64,000 bases of DNA. Origin: CALJFL01 sp039964455. GTDB taxonomy: Bacteria > Pseudomonadota > Gammaproteobacteria > Pseudomonadales > Halieaceae. Where the stretch lies: the NCBI GenBank assembly GCA_039964455.1, contig JBDVXK010000015.1, positions 1 to 64,000 on the forward strand, in the 5' to 3' direction. The position numbers and the translations under genes were made by a program. Each line of letters begins with the position of its first letter. Positions within the stretch are counted from its first letter, which is position 1. This document shows positions 17,130 to 25,151 of this stretch, in pieces. The notes beneath the pieces were generated by a model, which was not told the DNA's origin, made no database searches, and worked only from the letters and a program-made list of their open reading frames with translations.

Positions 17130-17947
17130 GCGTTGAGATGACCGACGACGACATGTTGTTGGGCCGACAGGTACAGGGCCCCAACCGCTATACGCCAGAG
17201 CTTCTCTACCCGATTCCGCGTGAGCAGAGCAGGGCAGAGCTGGGATTGCGTGGTTCGGCGTTGCCGTTTCACGGTGAAGATATCTGGCACGCCTATGAGT
17301 TGTCGTGGTTGCAGGACAAGGGGCGGCCCGTGGTCCGTTTGGGCAGAATCCATGTGCCGGCACAGTCGCCCAATCTCGTTGAATCCAAATCCCTCAAGCT
17401 GTATCTCAATTCGCTTAATAGCACCGAGTTCGCCAATCAGAATGAGGCCGCTACCACTATCACCAACGACTTGTCTGCGGTTGTGGGTGCTGATGTGCGC
17501 TTGCAGCTGTTTCGCCTTGATGACCCTGAGTTTGCCGGGGGCGCGCTGCCAGGGACTTGCCTGGATGACGAAACGCTTAGCGCTGAGCCAGCAGATGGCC
17601 CACGTCTGTGTTCATCGGGTGACACCGCAGAAGAGTCCTTGTACACCCACCTTCTTCGCTCTCTTTGTCCGGTAACCGGCCAGCCCGATTGGGCGACCGT
17701 ATGGCTGACTTACAAGGGGCCGCGCATCGACCGGGCCTCACTGCTCAGCTACTTTATTGGCTTTCGCGAGCATCAGGAGTTTCACGAGCAGTGCGTGGAG
17801 CGAATGTATATGGGCATCATGGCGGCGTGTGAGCCAGATCGGCTGGAAATTCAGGCGCTCTACACGCGTCGTGGCGGGCTCGATATCAGCCCCTGGCGCA
17901 GCAGTGAGCCGGGTTCTGCGCCTACCCTCAGGCTGAACCGGCAGTAG
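17126..17947 (+). CDS. queF: NADPH-dependent 7-cyano-7-deazaguanine reductase
   Basis: QueF reduces preQ0 to preQ1, a step of queuosine tRNA modification. The 273-residue protein is the long (YqcD-type, two T-fold) form. The catalytic cysteine lies in RSLCPVTGQPDW near 181-192. The substrate-binding ESKSLKLYLNS segment near 90-100 and the C-terminal FHEQCVERMY stretch are typical. The start is a GTG overlapping the yadH stop (GTGA). The other queuosine genes (queC, D, E) are not in the window. Confidence 0.94.
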   Translation: MSVEMTDDDMLLGRQVQGPNRYTPELLYPIPREQSRAELGLRGSALPFHGEDIWHAYELSWLQDKGRPVVRLGRIHVPAQSPNLVESKSLKLYLNSLNSTEFANQNEAATTITNDLSAVVGADVRLQLFRLDDPEFAGGALPGTCLDDETLSAEPADGPRLCSSGDTAEESLYTHLLRSLCPVTGQPDWATVWLTYKGPRIDRASLLSYFIGFREHQEFHEQCVERMYMGIMAACEPDRLEIQALYTRRGGLDISPWRSSEPGSAPTLRLNRQ

Positions 17948-18100
17948 TCGCCCTAAGCCGTCCGAAACAGGCTTGATTTTAGTCTAGAAAATAGACGATA
18001 TAAATCCTGTAACCTACTGTTTATTAATACCTAATCAAAACGTTAATGCTGTTTCTAGCTAATGCTGGCTGTCTGATCTTGCTATCGAGACCAGGGCCAC

Positions 18101-18128
18101 TGGAATGCCCGAAAACTTATGGTATGAT
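18101..18128 (+). promoter_or_regulatory. Putative promoter of tRNA-Ser
   Basis: A TATGAT -10 box at 18123-18128 is followed by a GCGCGCCC discriminator, 12 bases before the tRNA-Ser 5' end. A weak TGGAAT -35 lies 16 bases upstream. The GC-rich discriminator resembles the one at the Glu/Gly tRNA promoter in this window. Confidence 0.5.
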
Positions 18129-18140
18129 GCGCGCCCTTAC

Positions 18141-18228
18141 GGTGAGGTGGCCGAGTGGTCGAAGGCGCACGCCTGGAAAGTGTGTAACGGGTAACCGTTC
18201 GAGAGTTCGAATCTCTCCCTCACCGCCA
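18141..18228 (+). tRNA. tRNA-Ser (anticodon GGA)
   Basis: The sequence starts GGTGAGGTGGCCGAGTGG and has the long variable arm expected of serine tRNAs. The anticodon loop CTGGAAAG gives GGA. The acceptor stem GGTGAGG/CCTCACC pairs, and GCCA with encoded CCA closes the gene. It is 88 bases long and is followed by a textbook terminator. Confidence 0.97.
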
Positions 18229-18240
18229 TTACGCAAAATT

Positions 18241-18262
18241 GGGCCCTACGGGGCCCTTTTTT
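18241..18262 (+). terminator. Rho-independent terminator after tRNA-Ser
   Basis: A perfect GGGCCC-TACG-GGGCCC hairpin is followed directly by TTTTTT, 12 bases after the tRNA-Ser 3' end. Confidence 0.93.
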
Positions 18263-18364
18263 ATGCCTGAAAATTGTGACGTGGGTCACAGTACCTCTCG
18301 CTCTGTGTGTCTGCAGGCGCATGTTCGCAGTATTCTGGCCGAACATTATCGTGTGGGAGGGCAT

Positions 18365-19810
18365 ATGCCTCCACTACAGCGACGACAATTCCTTCAGCAA
18401 AGCGCCGTGCTTGGCGCAACTGCAATGCTAGGCCCTGTTGGTGGCGCCTCCGCTATAGGCATCGACTACGATGTAATCATTATAGGGGCTGGCATGAGTG
18501 GAATGACCGCTGCCCGCCTGCTCGCGGAGATGGGGCCTGGAATCAAGGTGCTTGTGCTTGATGCCCGGGATCGTGTGGGTGGCAGGATGTATACCTCGGC
18601 AGATGACGTTTCCCCGCATGGCGTTGAGCTTGGCGCGCAGGCTGTTTGGGGCAGCAGCGCAGAGACCCTGGAGCTGGTCAAAAAATACGGGATGCAAACC
18701 CGCTCCACTGAGCATTTTGGTGAGACCCGCTATCTGTACTATCGCGATGGTGTTGCGCCCCAACCTTTGGATGAAGCGCGCCAAAAAGAATTTATGAGTG
18801 AACTACTCAAAGCCTATCAGAGCTACCAGGGACCCGATATTTCGCTCGCCGAATTTGCGGCAGGGCAGGGCTTTTCCGACGAGAATTTGCTGGCTGCCGC
18901 TGCGGCCCAATGGGCTGCTGGGGCCGGTGAGCTAAGTGTGCACGCGGCGCTTGGCGACGGCGAGGCCTGGCGAGATTATCGCGACGAAGACCTTATTCTG
19001 TTCGGCGGTTACAGTCGGCTGGCGAAGAAAATGGCAGCGGATTTGTCTGGCAAGATTCGCCTTGAAAGCGTGGTGACTGACATTCTTTGGGGTGAGGAGC
19101 TGTGTGGCGTGATTTACAAAGATCGCGGCATCGAAAGCGCCGTGACCTCAAGACGGGTGATAGTGACACTGCCAGTAGGTGTTCTTCACAGTGGTGATGT
19201 GGCCTTTAAGCCGCCACTGCCAAAAGCCAAACAGCGGGCGTTGGATGGACTTGGCATGGGGCAGGCAGTTGTTCTGCCCATGTTGTTCGACGAGCCATTC
19301 TGGCGAGACACTATTCCCTATCCCGGAGGTCTGAAGCGCCTCGATGAGCAAGTCAGCTTCACTATTCCCCATGACAATAAGCGTGGTGGTAATGCTATTA
19401 ACGGTTACTTTACTGCCGATGCAGCGCAGCAGATGAGCGAGCTGGGGGAGGAGGCAGCGCTCAAGCAGGCTTTGAGTTGGCTGGAGCAGGCTACTGGCGT
19501 GAGCGGCCTGGAGGACAAGCTAAGCTGGCACGCTTTTGCCGACTGGGTAACCGATCCTTATTCCTATGGTTGTTATTCGATCACGCGACCGGGTGGCCAT
19601 GGCCTGCGCGAGGAGTTCGCCAAACCAGTAGGCAAAACGTTGTTTTTCGCTGGTGAAGCCACGGCGCCGGCACCGCATTATCAATCGGTACATGGTGCCT
19701 ATGCCAGCGGTAAGCGGGTGGCAGGGGAGGTGGCTGCGTCTATGGGGCTCAGCGATCGCTTGCCCGGAGACGAAGGTACAGCTGAAGACGCGGTTATAGA
19801 GCTGCTTTAG
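18365..19810 (+). CDS. Flavin monoamine oxidase family protein with Tat signal
   Basis: The 481-residue protein has a twin-arginine-type leader (RRQFLQQ at 6-12 and a hydrophobic stretch to ASA near 30). An FAD-binding VIIIGAGMSGMTAARLL follows near 38-54, with a RVGGRMYT segment and a late FFAGEATAP flavin-contact motif. It should be a secreted, FAD-containing amine oxidase folded before export. I choose the ATG at 18365 because GGGAGG lies just before it and the Tat motif follows; an upstream in-frame start would read across the tRNA terminator. The substrate amine is unknown. Confidence 0.85.
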   Translation: MPPLQRRQFLQQSAVLGATAMLGPVGGASAIGIDYDVIIIGAGMSGMTAARLLAEMGPGIKVLVLDARDRVGGRMYTSADDVSPHGVELGAQAVWGSSAETLELVKKYGMQTRSTEHFGETRYLYYRDGVAPQPLDEARQKEFMSELLKAYQSYQGPDISLAEFAAGQGFSDENLLAAAAAQWAAGAGELSVHAALGDGEAWRDYRDEDLILFGGYSRLAKKMAADLSGKIRLESVVTDILWGEELCGVIYKDRGIESAVTSRRVIVTLPVGVLHSGDVAFKPPLPKAKQRALDGLGMGQAVVLPMLFDEPFWRDTIPYPGGLKRLDEQVSFTIPHDNKRGGNAINGYFTADAAQQMSELGEEAALKQALSWLEQATGVSGLEDKLSWHAFADWVTDPYSYGCYSITRPGGHGLREEFAKPVGKTLFFAGEATAPAPHYQSVHGAYASGKRVAGEVAASMGLSDRLPGDEGTAEDAVIELL

Positions 19811-19822
19811 CCGCGAGTCTTA

Positions 19823-20836
19823 CTACAGCGTCATCTCGGCCATTTCGCGCAACAGTGCTTCATCACCATGAATCAACAGGGAGGTGACTGGTGAGTTCTT
19901 CCAGTCGGCGAGTTTCTCCTTGATTCGATCTCGTGGCCCGGACAGTGATATTTCGTCGGCAAATGCGTCTGGTACGGCCGCGATACCCTCATCCTGTTTG
20001 CCAGCAAAGAACAGTTCCTGGATTTCCTCGGCTTCGTCAGGAAAGCCCATTCGCGCCATCAGCTCTTTGTGGAAATTCCGCTTCTTTGAACCCATACCGC
20101 CTACATAGAAAGCCAGCATTGCTTTAACCGGGTACAAGGCGTCGGCCATATTGTCGTTAATGTTGACCAACACCGTCGGTGCTATTTCGAAGCCTTCTTT
20201 GGCAGCGACCAATTGATCCTCATACACTTCCTGTCTATAGGGTGAGTAATACAGTGGCAGCCAGCCGTCAGCAATCTCTGCAGTCTGGGTAACATTTCGT
20301 GGCCCTTCTGCGCCTATAAAAATAGGTACATCGGCGCGCAGCGGGTGAGTGATTGGTTTGAGCGGCTTACCCATGCCCCAGGAGTTGGGCCCGTTGTAGG
20401 GCAGGGTGTAGAACTCCCCGTCACTGGTCACCGGCCCCTTGCGGGCCAGTACCTGTCGAATAATGTCGACATACTCCCGAGTGCGGGTGACCGGCTTGGC
20501 ATAGGGCTGTCCATACCAGCCTTCAACAACCTGCGGGCCTGAAACACCCAACCCCAGCGTCATGCGCCCGCCAGACAGGTGGTCCAGCGCAAGGGTGGCC
20601 ATCGCGCAGGCCGTCGGAGTGCGGGCTGACAATTGCGCGACTGAAGTGCCCAGCCTGATTGTTGAGGTCTGCGCGCCTATCCAGGCCAGGGGGGTAAAGC
20701 AGTCATTACCCCAGGACTCTGCCATCCATACTGAATCGTAGCCCAGGCGTTCGGCTTCCTGTGCCAATTCCACGTGGTTCCCGGGGGCTAGTGCACCCCA
20801 GTAACCCAGGTGCAGTCCCAGTGACAGTGTTGACAT
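19823..20836 (-). CDS. Luciferase-like (LLM class) flavin/F420 oxidoreductase
   Basis: The 337-residue protein is a TIM-barrel luciferase-like monooxygenase. The N-terminal LGLHLGYWG and ERLGYDSVWMAESWG segments, the LDHLSGGRMTLGLGVSG block and a late ADGWLPLYYSP segment are typical of the group annotated as F420-dependent. No F420 biosynthesis gene is visible here, so FMN use is also possible. It converges with the amine oxidase gene (12 bases between stops) and diverges from moaC. Confidence 0.82.
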   Translation of the reverse strand: MSTLSLGLHLGYWGALAPGNHVELAQEAERLGYDSVWMAESWGNDCFTPLAWIGAQTSTIRLGTSVAQLSARTPTACAMATLALDHLSGGRMTLGLGVSGPQVVEGWYGQPYAKPVTRTREYVDIIRQVLARKGPVTSDGEFYTLPYNGPNSWGMGKPLKPITHPLRADVPIFIGAEGPRNVTQTAEIADGWLPLYYSPYRQEVYEDQLVAAKEGFEIAPTVLVNINDNMADALYPVKAMLAFYVGGMGSKKRNFHKELMARMGFPDEAEEIQELFFAGKQDEGIAAVPDAFADEISLSGPRDRIKEKLADWKNSPVTSLLIHGDEALLREMAEMTL

Positions 20837-21000
20837 GCGATGGCTCCTTTACAGTCGATGGCTCACTGTACTGAACTGAATACGCACTGCAACGGTGCCT
20901 ACAGGCCAAAATTGCTGTCGGGAATGATCAATGCAATTGGCAGGCGCCACTGCATTGGATAGACTCCGTGCCTCAAGATAAAAAGCGGCCGGAGACAGTA

Positions 21001-21483
21001 ATGAGCAAGTTGACCCACCTGGACGATTCCGGTGCCGCCAGGATGGTGGATGTGGGCGACAAAGCCGATACGCAAAGGTATGCCCAGGCGCAGGCCGAAG
21101 TCAGCATGCAGGCTGAAACACTTGAGCTGATTCGTGATGGCGGACATAAAAAGGGCGACGTACTGGCCGTTGCACGCATTGCGGGGATACAGGCGGCCAA
21201 GAAATGCTCAGACCTGATACCCTTGTGCCATCCTCTTATGTTGGAAGCCGTGGATGTTCAATTCGATCTGCAGGCCGATAATAATCTTGTGCTGATTACT
21301 GCCGGGTGTAGGGTTGCAGGCAAGACCGGTGTCGAGATGGAGGCGCTTACCGCGGCTTCCGTAGCTGCCCTGACAATCTACGATATGTGTAAAGCGGTTG
21401 ACCGGGGAATGTCTATAGGCCGGGTTGAATTACTGCACAAAGAAGGCGGCAAGAGTGGCGTCTGGCAGCGCTCCGAGGACTGA
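21001..21483 (+). CDS. moaC: Cyclic pyranopterin monophosphate synthase
   Basis: MoaC acts with MoaA to convert GTP to cyclic pyranopterin monophosphate in molybdenum cofactor synthesis. The 160-residue protein shows the conserved ARMVDVGDK near the N-terminus, LIPLCHPL in the centre and GKTGVEMEALTA followed by YDMCKAVDRGM. I start at the ATG of 21001, preceded by CGGAGA; a GTG 33 bases upstream is less likely. It leads a moaC-moaD-moaE run. No moaA is in the window. Confidence 0.96.
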   Translation: MSKLTHLDDSGAARMVDVGDKADTQRYAQAQAEVSMQAETLELIRDGGHKKGDVLAVARIAGIQAAKKCSDLIPLCHPLMLEAVDVQFDLQADNNLVLITAGCRVAGKTGVEMEALTAASVAALTIYDMCKAVDRGMSIGRVELLHKEGGKSGVWQRSED

Positions 21484-21490
21484 TGCGACT

Positions 21491-21745
21491 GTGATCAGAG
21501 TGCTTTTCTTTGCCCGTATCCGCGAACAACTCGACTGTGCATCCATGGAGCTGGAGTGGAGCGATGCGGTGCGTCACACCGAAGGCGTGCGCGCGGCATT
21601 GATTGCACAGGGTGATGCGCGCTGGGAAGCAGCGTTATTAGAAGACAATATTATTTGCGCGGTAAATCAGCAGGTAGTAACAGCTGAGATTGAATTGAGT
21701 GATGGCGACGAAGTGGCCTTCTTTCCACCGGTTACCGGCGGTTAG
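21491..21745 (+). CDS. moaD: Molybdopterin synthase small (sulfur carrier) subunit
   Basis: The 84-residue ubiquitin-fold protein ends in PPVTGG, whose C-terminal diglycine is thiocarboxylated to deliver sulfur to MoaE. The N-terminus IRVLFFARIREQL is typical. I start at the GTG of 21491, seven bases after moaC ends; the frame runs further into moaC only as a shadow. MoaD pairs with MoaE, encoded two bases downstream. Confidence 0.93.
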   Translation: MIRVLFFARIREQLDCASMELEWSDAVRHTEGVRAALIAQGDARWEAALLEDNIICAVNQQVVTAEIELSDGDEVAFFPPVTGG

Positions 21746-21747
21746 GT

Positions 21748-22215
21748 ATGGCTAATCTCGCAGTCTCTGTTCAGGAACACGATTTCGACCCGGGGCAGTT
21801 ACAAGAGGCTCTATTGGCAGGCGCCAGTGAAGAGGGCGCTGTGGCTACGTTTACCGGATATGTGCGGGTAAACAATGATGATCGTGGGGTCAGCCGGATG
21901 ATGATGGAGCACTATCCCGGCATGACTGAAAAGAGCATTGAGTCCACTCTCAATGAAGCGACTCAGCGCTGGCCATTGATTGCTGCGAGCGTTGTGCATC
22001 GCATTGGGGAATTGACCCCCGGCGAGAGAATAGTTTGGGTAGGCGTTAGCTCCAGGCACCGCGGTGCTTCTTTTAGCGCCTGCGAATATATTATGGATTA
22101 CCTCAAAACCAATGCGCCTTTTTGGAAAAAAGAAATAGGCCCTGATGGTGAGCACTGGGTAGAGGCCAGGGACACAGATACCGACCGAGCCCGGCGCTGG
22201 GCGGCAAGTGAATAA
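21748..22215 (+). CDS. moaE: Molybdopterin synthase catalytic subunit
   Basis: The 155-residue protein is the large subunit that inserts two sulfurs into cyclic pyranopterin monophosphate. Conserved blocks are GAVATFTGYVR, MEHYPGMTEK, HRIGELTPGE, SSRHRGASFSACEYIMDYLK and the active-site FWKKEI. It follows moaD by two bases. No molybdoenzyme is encoded in this window, so the cofactor is used elsewhere. Confidence 0.96.
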   Translation: MANLAVSVQEHDFDPGQLQEALLAGASEEGAVATFTGYVRVNNDDRGVSRMMMEHYPGMTEKSIESTLNEATQRWPLIAASVVHRIGELTPGERIVWVGVSSRHRGASFSACEYIMDYLKTNAPFWKKEIGPDGEHWVEARDTDTDRARRWAASE

Positions 22216-22273
22216 AGAGAGCAGCGAAAGCTGGACTGTATTAAGAACACAAGAGTGACCACAAGGATAAACA

Positions 22274-22750
22274 ATGAGTATTGATGGACGAGAGCTGAGA
22301 AACGCACTGGGGCGTTTTGCAACAGGGGTGTGCCTGATCACACTGGAAACCAGTGAGGGTGAGTGTATAGCGTTAACCGCAAACTCGTTTTCCTCGGTCT
22401 CGCTGGACCCACCGCTGGTGCTGTGGAGCCTGCAGAATAACTCTGACGTCTTTAACCACTACGCAACGGGTCAGAATTTCGCGATTAATATCCTGTCTTC
22501 CGATCAGCAATCGTTGTCTGATGCCTATGCCAAGAAGGGTGAGCACGCCCTGGATCCCACGCATTTCAAGCCTGGCGTGAAAGGAGCCCCGGTAATACAT
22601 GGCGCGCTGGTGAGTTTCGAGTGTGAACTGGAAGCGACTCACGAGGGTGGCGATCACCTGATTATTGTCGGCCGAGTACACGAGATGACTGCTGCCGATG
22701 GTGGTGATCCGCTGTTGTTCTTCAGTGGTGCCTACCGAGGCTTAGCTTGA
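22274..22750 (+). CDS. Flavin reductase family protein
   Basis: The 158-residue protein has the flavin reductase-like split barrel: LGRFATGVCLITL at the N-terminus, LTANSFSSVSLDPPLVLWSL for flavin contact, and a late HLIIVGRVHEM segment. Such proteins supply reduced FMN or FAD to partner monooxygenases. No obvious partner is adjacent, though the LLM oxidoreductase is about 1.5 kb upstream on the other strand. AAGGATAA precedes the ATG. Confidence 0.88.
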   Translation: MSIDGRELRNALGRFATGVCLITLETSEGECIALTANSFSSVSLDPPLVLWSLQNNSDVFNHYATGQNFAINILSSDQQSLSDAYAKKGEHALDPTHFKPGVKGAPVIHGALVSFECELEATHEGGDHLIIVGRVHEMTAADGGDPLLFFSGAYRGLA

Positions 22751-22815
22751 GTACTCGTTGTTGAGGCTCCAGCGCTCTATAATAGCTCCCTCAATTTAGT
22801 CAGGGCCATGAAGCC

Positions 22816-23358
22816 ATGAAATTCTGCAGTGCCTGCGGTAGTTCGGTCACCCTTATCATCCCCGAAGGTGATGATAGGGAGCGCTTTGTCTGCATTGACT
22901 GCGAGGAGATCCATTACACCAACCCCAGGGTGATTGTGGGCTGTTTGCCTGTCTATGAAGGGCGCGTGTTGATGTGTAAGCGCGCCATCGAGCCACGTAA
23001 AAACTTCTGGACCTTACCCGCAGGTTTTATGGAAAACGGCGAAACAACCCTGGAGGGCGCTGCCCGCGAAACCTGGGAAGAGGCAAGGGCCCGAGTAAGC
23101 GATCTGGAGTTGTACCGAATATTTGATGTTCCCTATATCAATCAGGTGTATATGTTTTATCGCTGCCACCTCGATGACGGGGAATTCGGTGTAGGCCCTG
23201 AAAGCCTGGAAACGACCCTGTGCAGCGAAGACGAGATCCCCTGGAAAGAAATCGCGTTTCCAGTCATATACAAAACGCTCAAGGAATATTTCAGCGACGT
23301 GGAGCAGGCGCATTATCCCGTGCGCGTGTCCGCAATCGAATACAAGCCGCGGCGTTGA
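22816..23358 (+). CDS. Nudix hydrolase with N-terminal zinc ribbon
   Basis: The 180-residue protein starts with a four-cysteine zinc-ribbon (CSACG at 4-8, CIDCEE at 26-31). The Nudix box follows as GFMENGETTLEGAARETWEE, with the REXXEE core. NUDIX proteins cleave nucleoside diphosphate derivatives. The layout resembles NudC-like or ADP-ribose pyrophosphatase relatives, but this protein is shorter than NudC (about 260). The substrate is not determined. It sits alone between the flavin reductase and peroxiredoxin genes, all on the same strand. Confidence 0.87.
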   Translation: MKFCSACGSSVTLIIPEGDDRERFVCIDCEEIHYTNPRVIVGCLPVYEGRVLMCKRAIEPRKNFWTLPAGFMENGETTLEGAARETWEEARARVSDLELYRIFDVPYINQVYMFYRCHLDDGEFGVGPESLETTLCSEDEIPWKEIAFPVIYKTLKEYFSDVEQAHYPVRVSAIEYKPRR

Positions 23359-23405
23359 GTCTGCCCCAGCCGCATTAACTTATTTCACCCCAGGAGGTAA
23401 TCCCC

Positions 23406-23882
23406 ATGGCTTTTCCCAAAGTTGGCAATCTTGCGCCAGCCTTCACGCTGAAGGACCAGGACGATAACAAGGTAAGTCTCAAAGATTTTCGTGGTAAGAA
23501 AAATGTGGCGCTGTACTTCTATCCTAAAGCCATGACGCCGGGCTGCACCGTGCAGGCTTGCGGCATCAGGGACAGCAAGAAGCAGCTGGCCAAGCTAGAC
23601 ACTGTGGTGCTTGGCGTAAGCCCTGACCCTGTAGCGCGCCTGGGTAAGTTTATCGATAAGCAGGACCTTAACTTCACTCTGCTCTCTGACGAGGATCATG
23701 CAATTACTGATAAGTATGGTGCCTGGGGCCTCAAGAAGTTCATGGGCCGCGAGTTTATGGGCGTGCTTCGCACCACATTTATTATCGGCAAGGATGGGCG
23801 TTTGAAGCATGTGATGGACAAGGTGAAAACCAAGTCACATCACGATGACGTAATGGCGCTGATTAAAGAGCTGGGCCTTTGA
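23406..23882 (+). CDS. bcp: Thioredoxin-dependent thiol peroxidase (Bcp/PrxQ type)
   Basis: The 158-residue peroxiredoxin has the peroxidatic Cys47 in MTPGCTVQAC and a likely resolving Cys52 five residues later, the PrxQ arrangement. It reduces peroxides using thioredoxin. A strong AGGAGGT lies ahead of the ATG. The metallo-hydrolase gene follows after three bases and is probably co-transcribed. Confidence 0.92.
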   Translation: MAFPKVGNLAPAFTLKDQDDNKVSLKDFRGKKNVALYFYPKAMTPGCTVQACGIRDSKKQLAKLDTVVLGVSPDPVARLGKFIDKQDLNFTLLSDEDHAITDKYGAWGLKKFMGREFMGVLRTTFIIGKDGRLKHVMDKVKTKSHHDDVMALIKELGL

Positions 23883-23885
23883 TTC

Positions 23886-24977
23886 ATGCCTGAGTACCTT
23901 TACGACAGTGTTCCCGAACCCGGTACCAGTCGTGAAATAGCGCCTGGCGTCAGGTGGCTGCAAATGCCGCTGCCTATGGCGCTGGATCACATCAATCTGT
24001 ATCTGCTTGAAGACACTGACGGGTGGTGGATCATTGATGCAGGCATTAAAGTCGATCCTACGCAGGCATTGTGGGAAAAGCTGTTCGCCACGGAGTTAGA
24101 GGGCAAGCCCGTCAAGGCGGTGCTCTCTACCCATTATCACCCCGATCATATTGGTATGGCCGGGTGGTTGTGCGACCACTGGCGTGTTCCGTTTTACATG
24201 ACCCAGACTGAGTATCTCAGCGGCCTGTCATTCAGCCGAACCAGCAAAGGCGACTTTGGTTGGACAACTGAATTGCATATGCGTCGCTCGGGTTACACCG
24301 AAGAGCAAATAGCGCAGAGCCGCGAAGGCTTCGGCGGCTTCGGCTCCGTTATCCACCCTATGCCCAATGCGTTTAGGCGCTTGAGTGATGGCGATCGCTT
24401 GTCGATTAACGGCAATAGCTGGCGGGTGATTGTGGGTCGTGGTCACTCCCCGGAGCATGCTTGCCTGTACAGTGAGTCGCTCAACATACTGATTTCTGGC
24501 GATCAGGTAATCCCGCGTATAACGTCCAATATCAGCGTGATGGGTTTTGAGCCTGAGGCGAACCCGCTGCGCGAATGGCTGCACTCGCTGGAGCACCTGT
24601 TGGAAGAGTTGCCTGCAGATTGCGTGGTACTGCCTGCACATAATGCCCCATTTACCGGCCTGCACCGGCGTTTGCGCTACCTGATAGAGCATCATGAGGA
24701 TCATTTGCTGGCTCTTGAGGAGGCCTGTGTAGAAGGGGGTCGCACTGCAATTGACTTGCTGCCGGTGCTGTTTAAGCGAAAGCTGGATAAGCATTCTCTT
24801 GGGCTTGCCGTAGGTGAGTGTATTGCCCATCTGAATTACCTGCTCTTTCGGGGTCAGATGGAGCGCACGCTTGATGACCAGGGCCGCTATCATTACCGCT
24901 CGGTGGATGACACGCTTGGCATGCGCCTGCGTCAGCAGCATCATGACCGATCGACTGATGCGCCTATTCAGGTATAG
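23886..24977 (+). CDS. MBL-fold metallo-hydrolase
   Basis: The 363-residue protein carries the metal-binding HYHPDHIGMAGWL motif near 81-93, a later GRGHSPEHACLY segment providing another histidine, and SGDQVIPRI with the bridging aspartate. It has a longer C-terminal region than glyoxalase II, of the kind seen in hydrolase-type MBL proteins annotated as lactonase- or GloB-like. The substrate is unknown. It follows the peroxiredoxin gene by three bases. Confidence 0.85.
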   Translation: MPEYLYDSVPEPGTSREIAPGVRWLQMPLPMALDHINLYLLEDTDGWWIIDAGIKVDPTQALWEKLFATELEGKPVKAVLSTHYHPDHIGMAGWLCDHWRVPFYMTQTEYLSGLSFSRTSKGDFGWTTELHMRRSGYTEEQIAQSREGFGGFGSVIHPMPNAFRRLSDGDRLSINGNSWRVIVGRGHSPEHACLYSESLNILISGDQVIPRITSNISVMGFEPEANPLREWLHSLEHLLEELPADCVVLPAHNAPFTGLHRRLRYLIEHHEDHLLALEEACVEGGRTAIDLLPVLFKRKLDKHSLGLAVGECIAHLNYLLFRGQMERTLDDQGRYHYRSVDDTLGMRLRQQHHDRSTDAPIQV

Positions 24978-25094
24978 CTATAAAAAACAATGATATAGGA
25001 TTGAAAAGTAAATTCAGTTCTAGGCAAATCTTCAGCCCAATCAAATACTCTAAGAAAAACGTTTACACCACTTCAAGCGGCGCTAAACTACAAG

Positions 25095-25108
25095 CTATTA
25101 GTTAATAG
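25095..25108. promoter_or_regulatory. Perfect inverted repeat upstream of the P450 gene
   Basis: CTATTA-GT-TAATAG is a perfect 6+6 palindrome, centred about 50 bases before the P450 start. It lies within an outer imperfect repeat, AAGCGGCG (25076-) and CGTCGCTT. The size and place fit an operator for a dimeric repressor, but no regulator gene is adjacent. Confidence 0.4.
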
Positions 25109-25151
25109 TAGAGGCGTCGCTTGGCCGCCTGAATTCTGAAGGAGACCCACT

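Noticed and set aside
19823..20836. Claim that the organism uses cofactor F420
   Set aside because: The LLM family annotation alone does not show F420 use, and no F420 biosynthesis gene is in the window.
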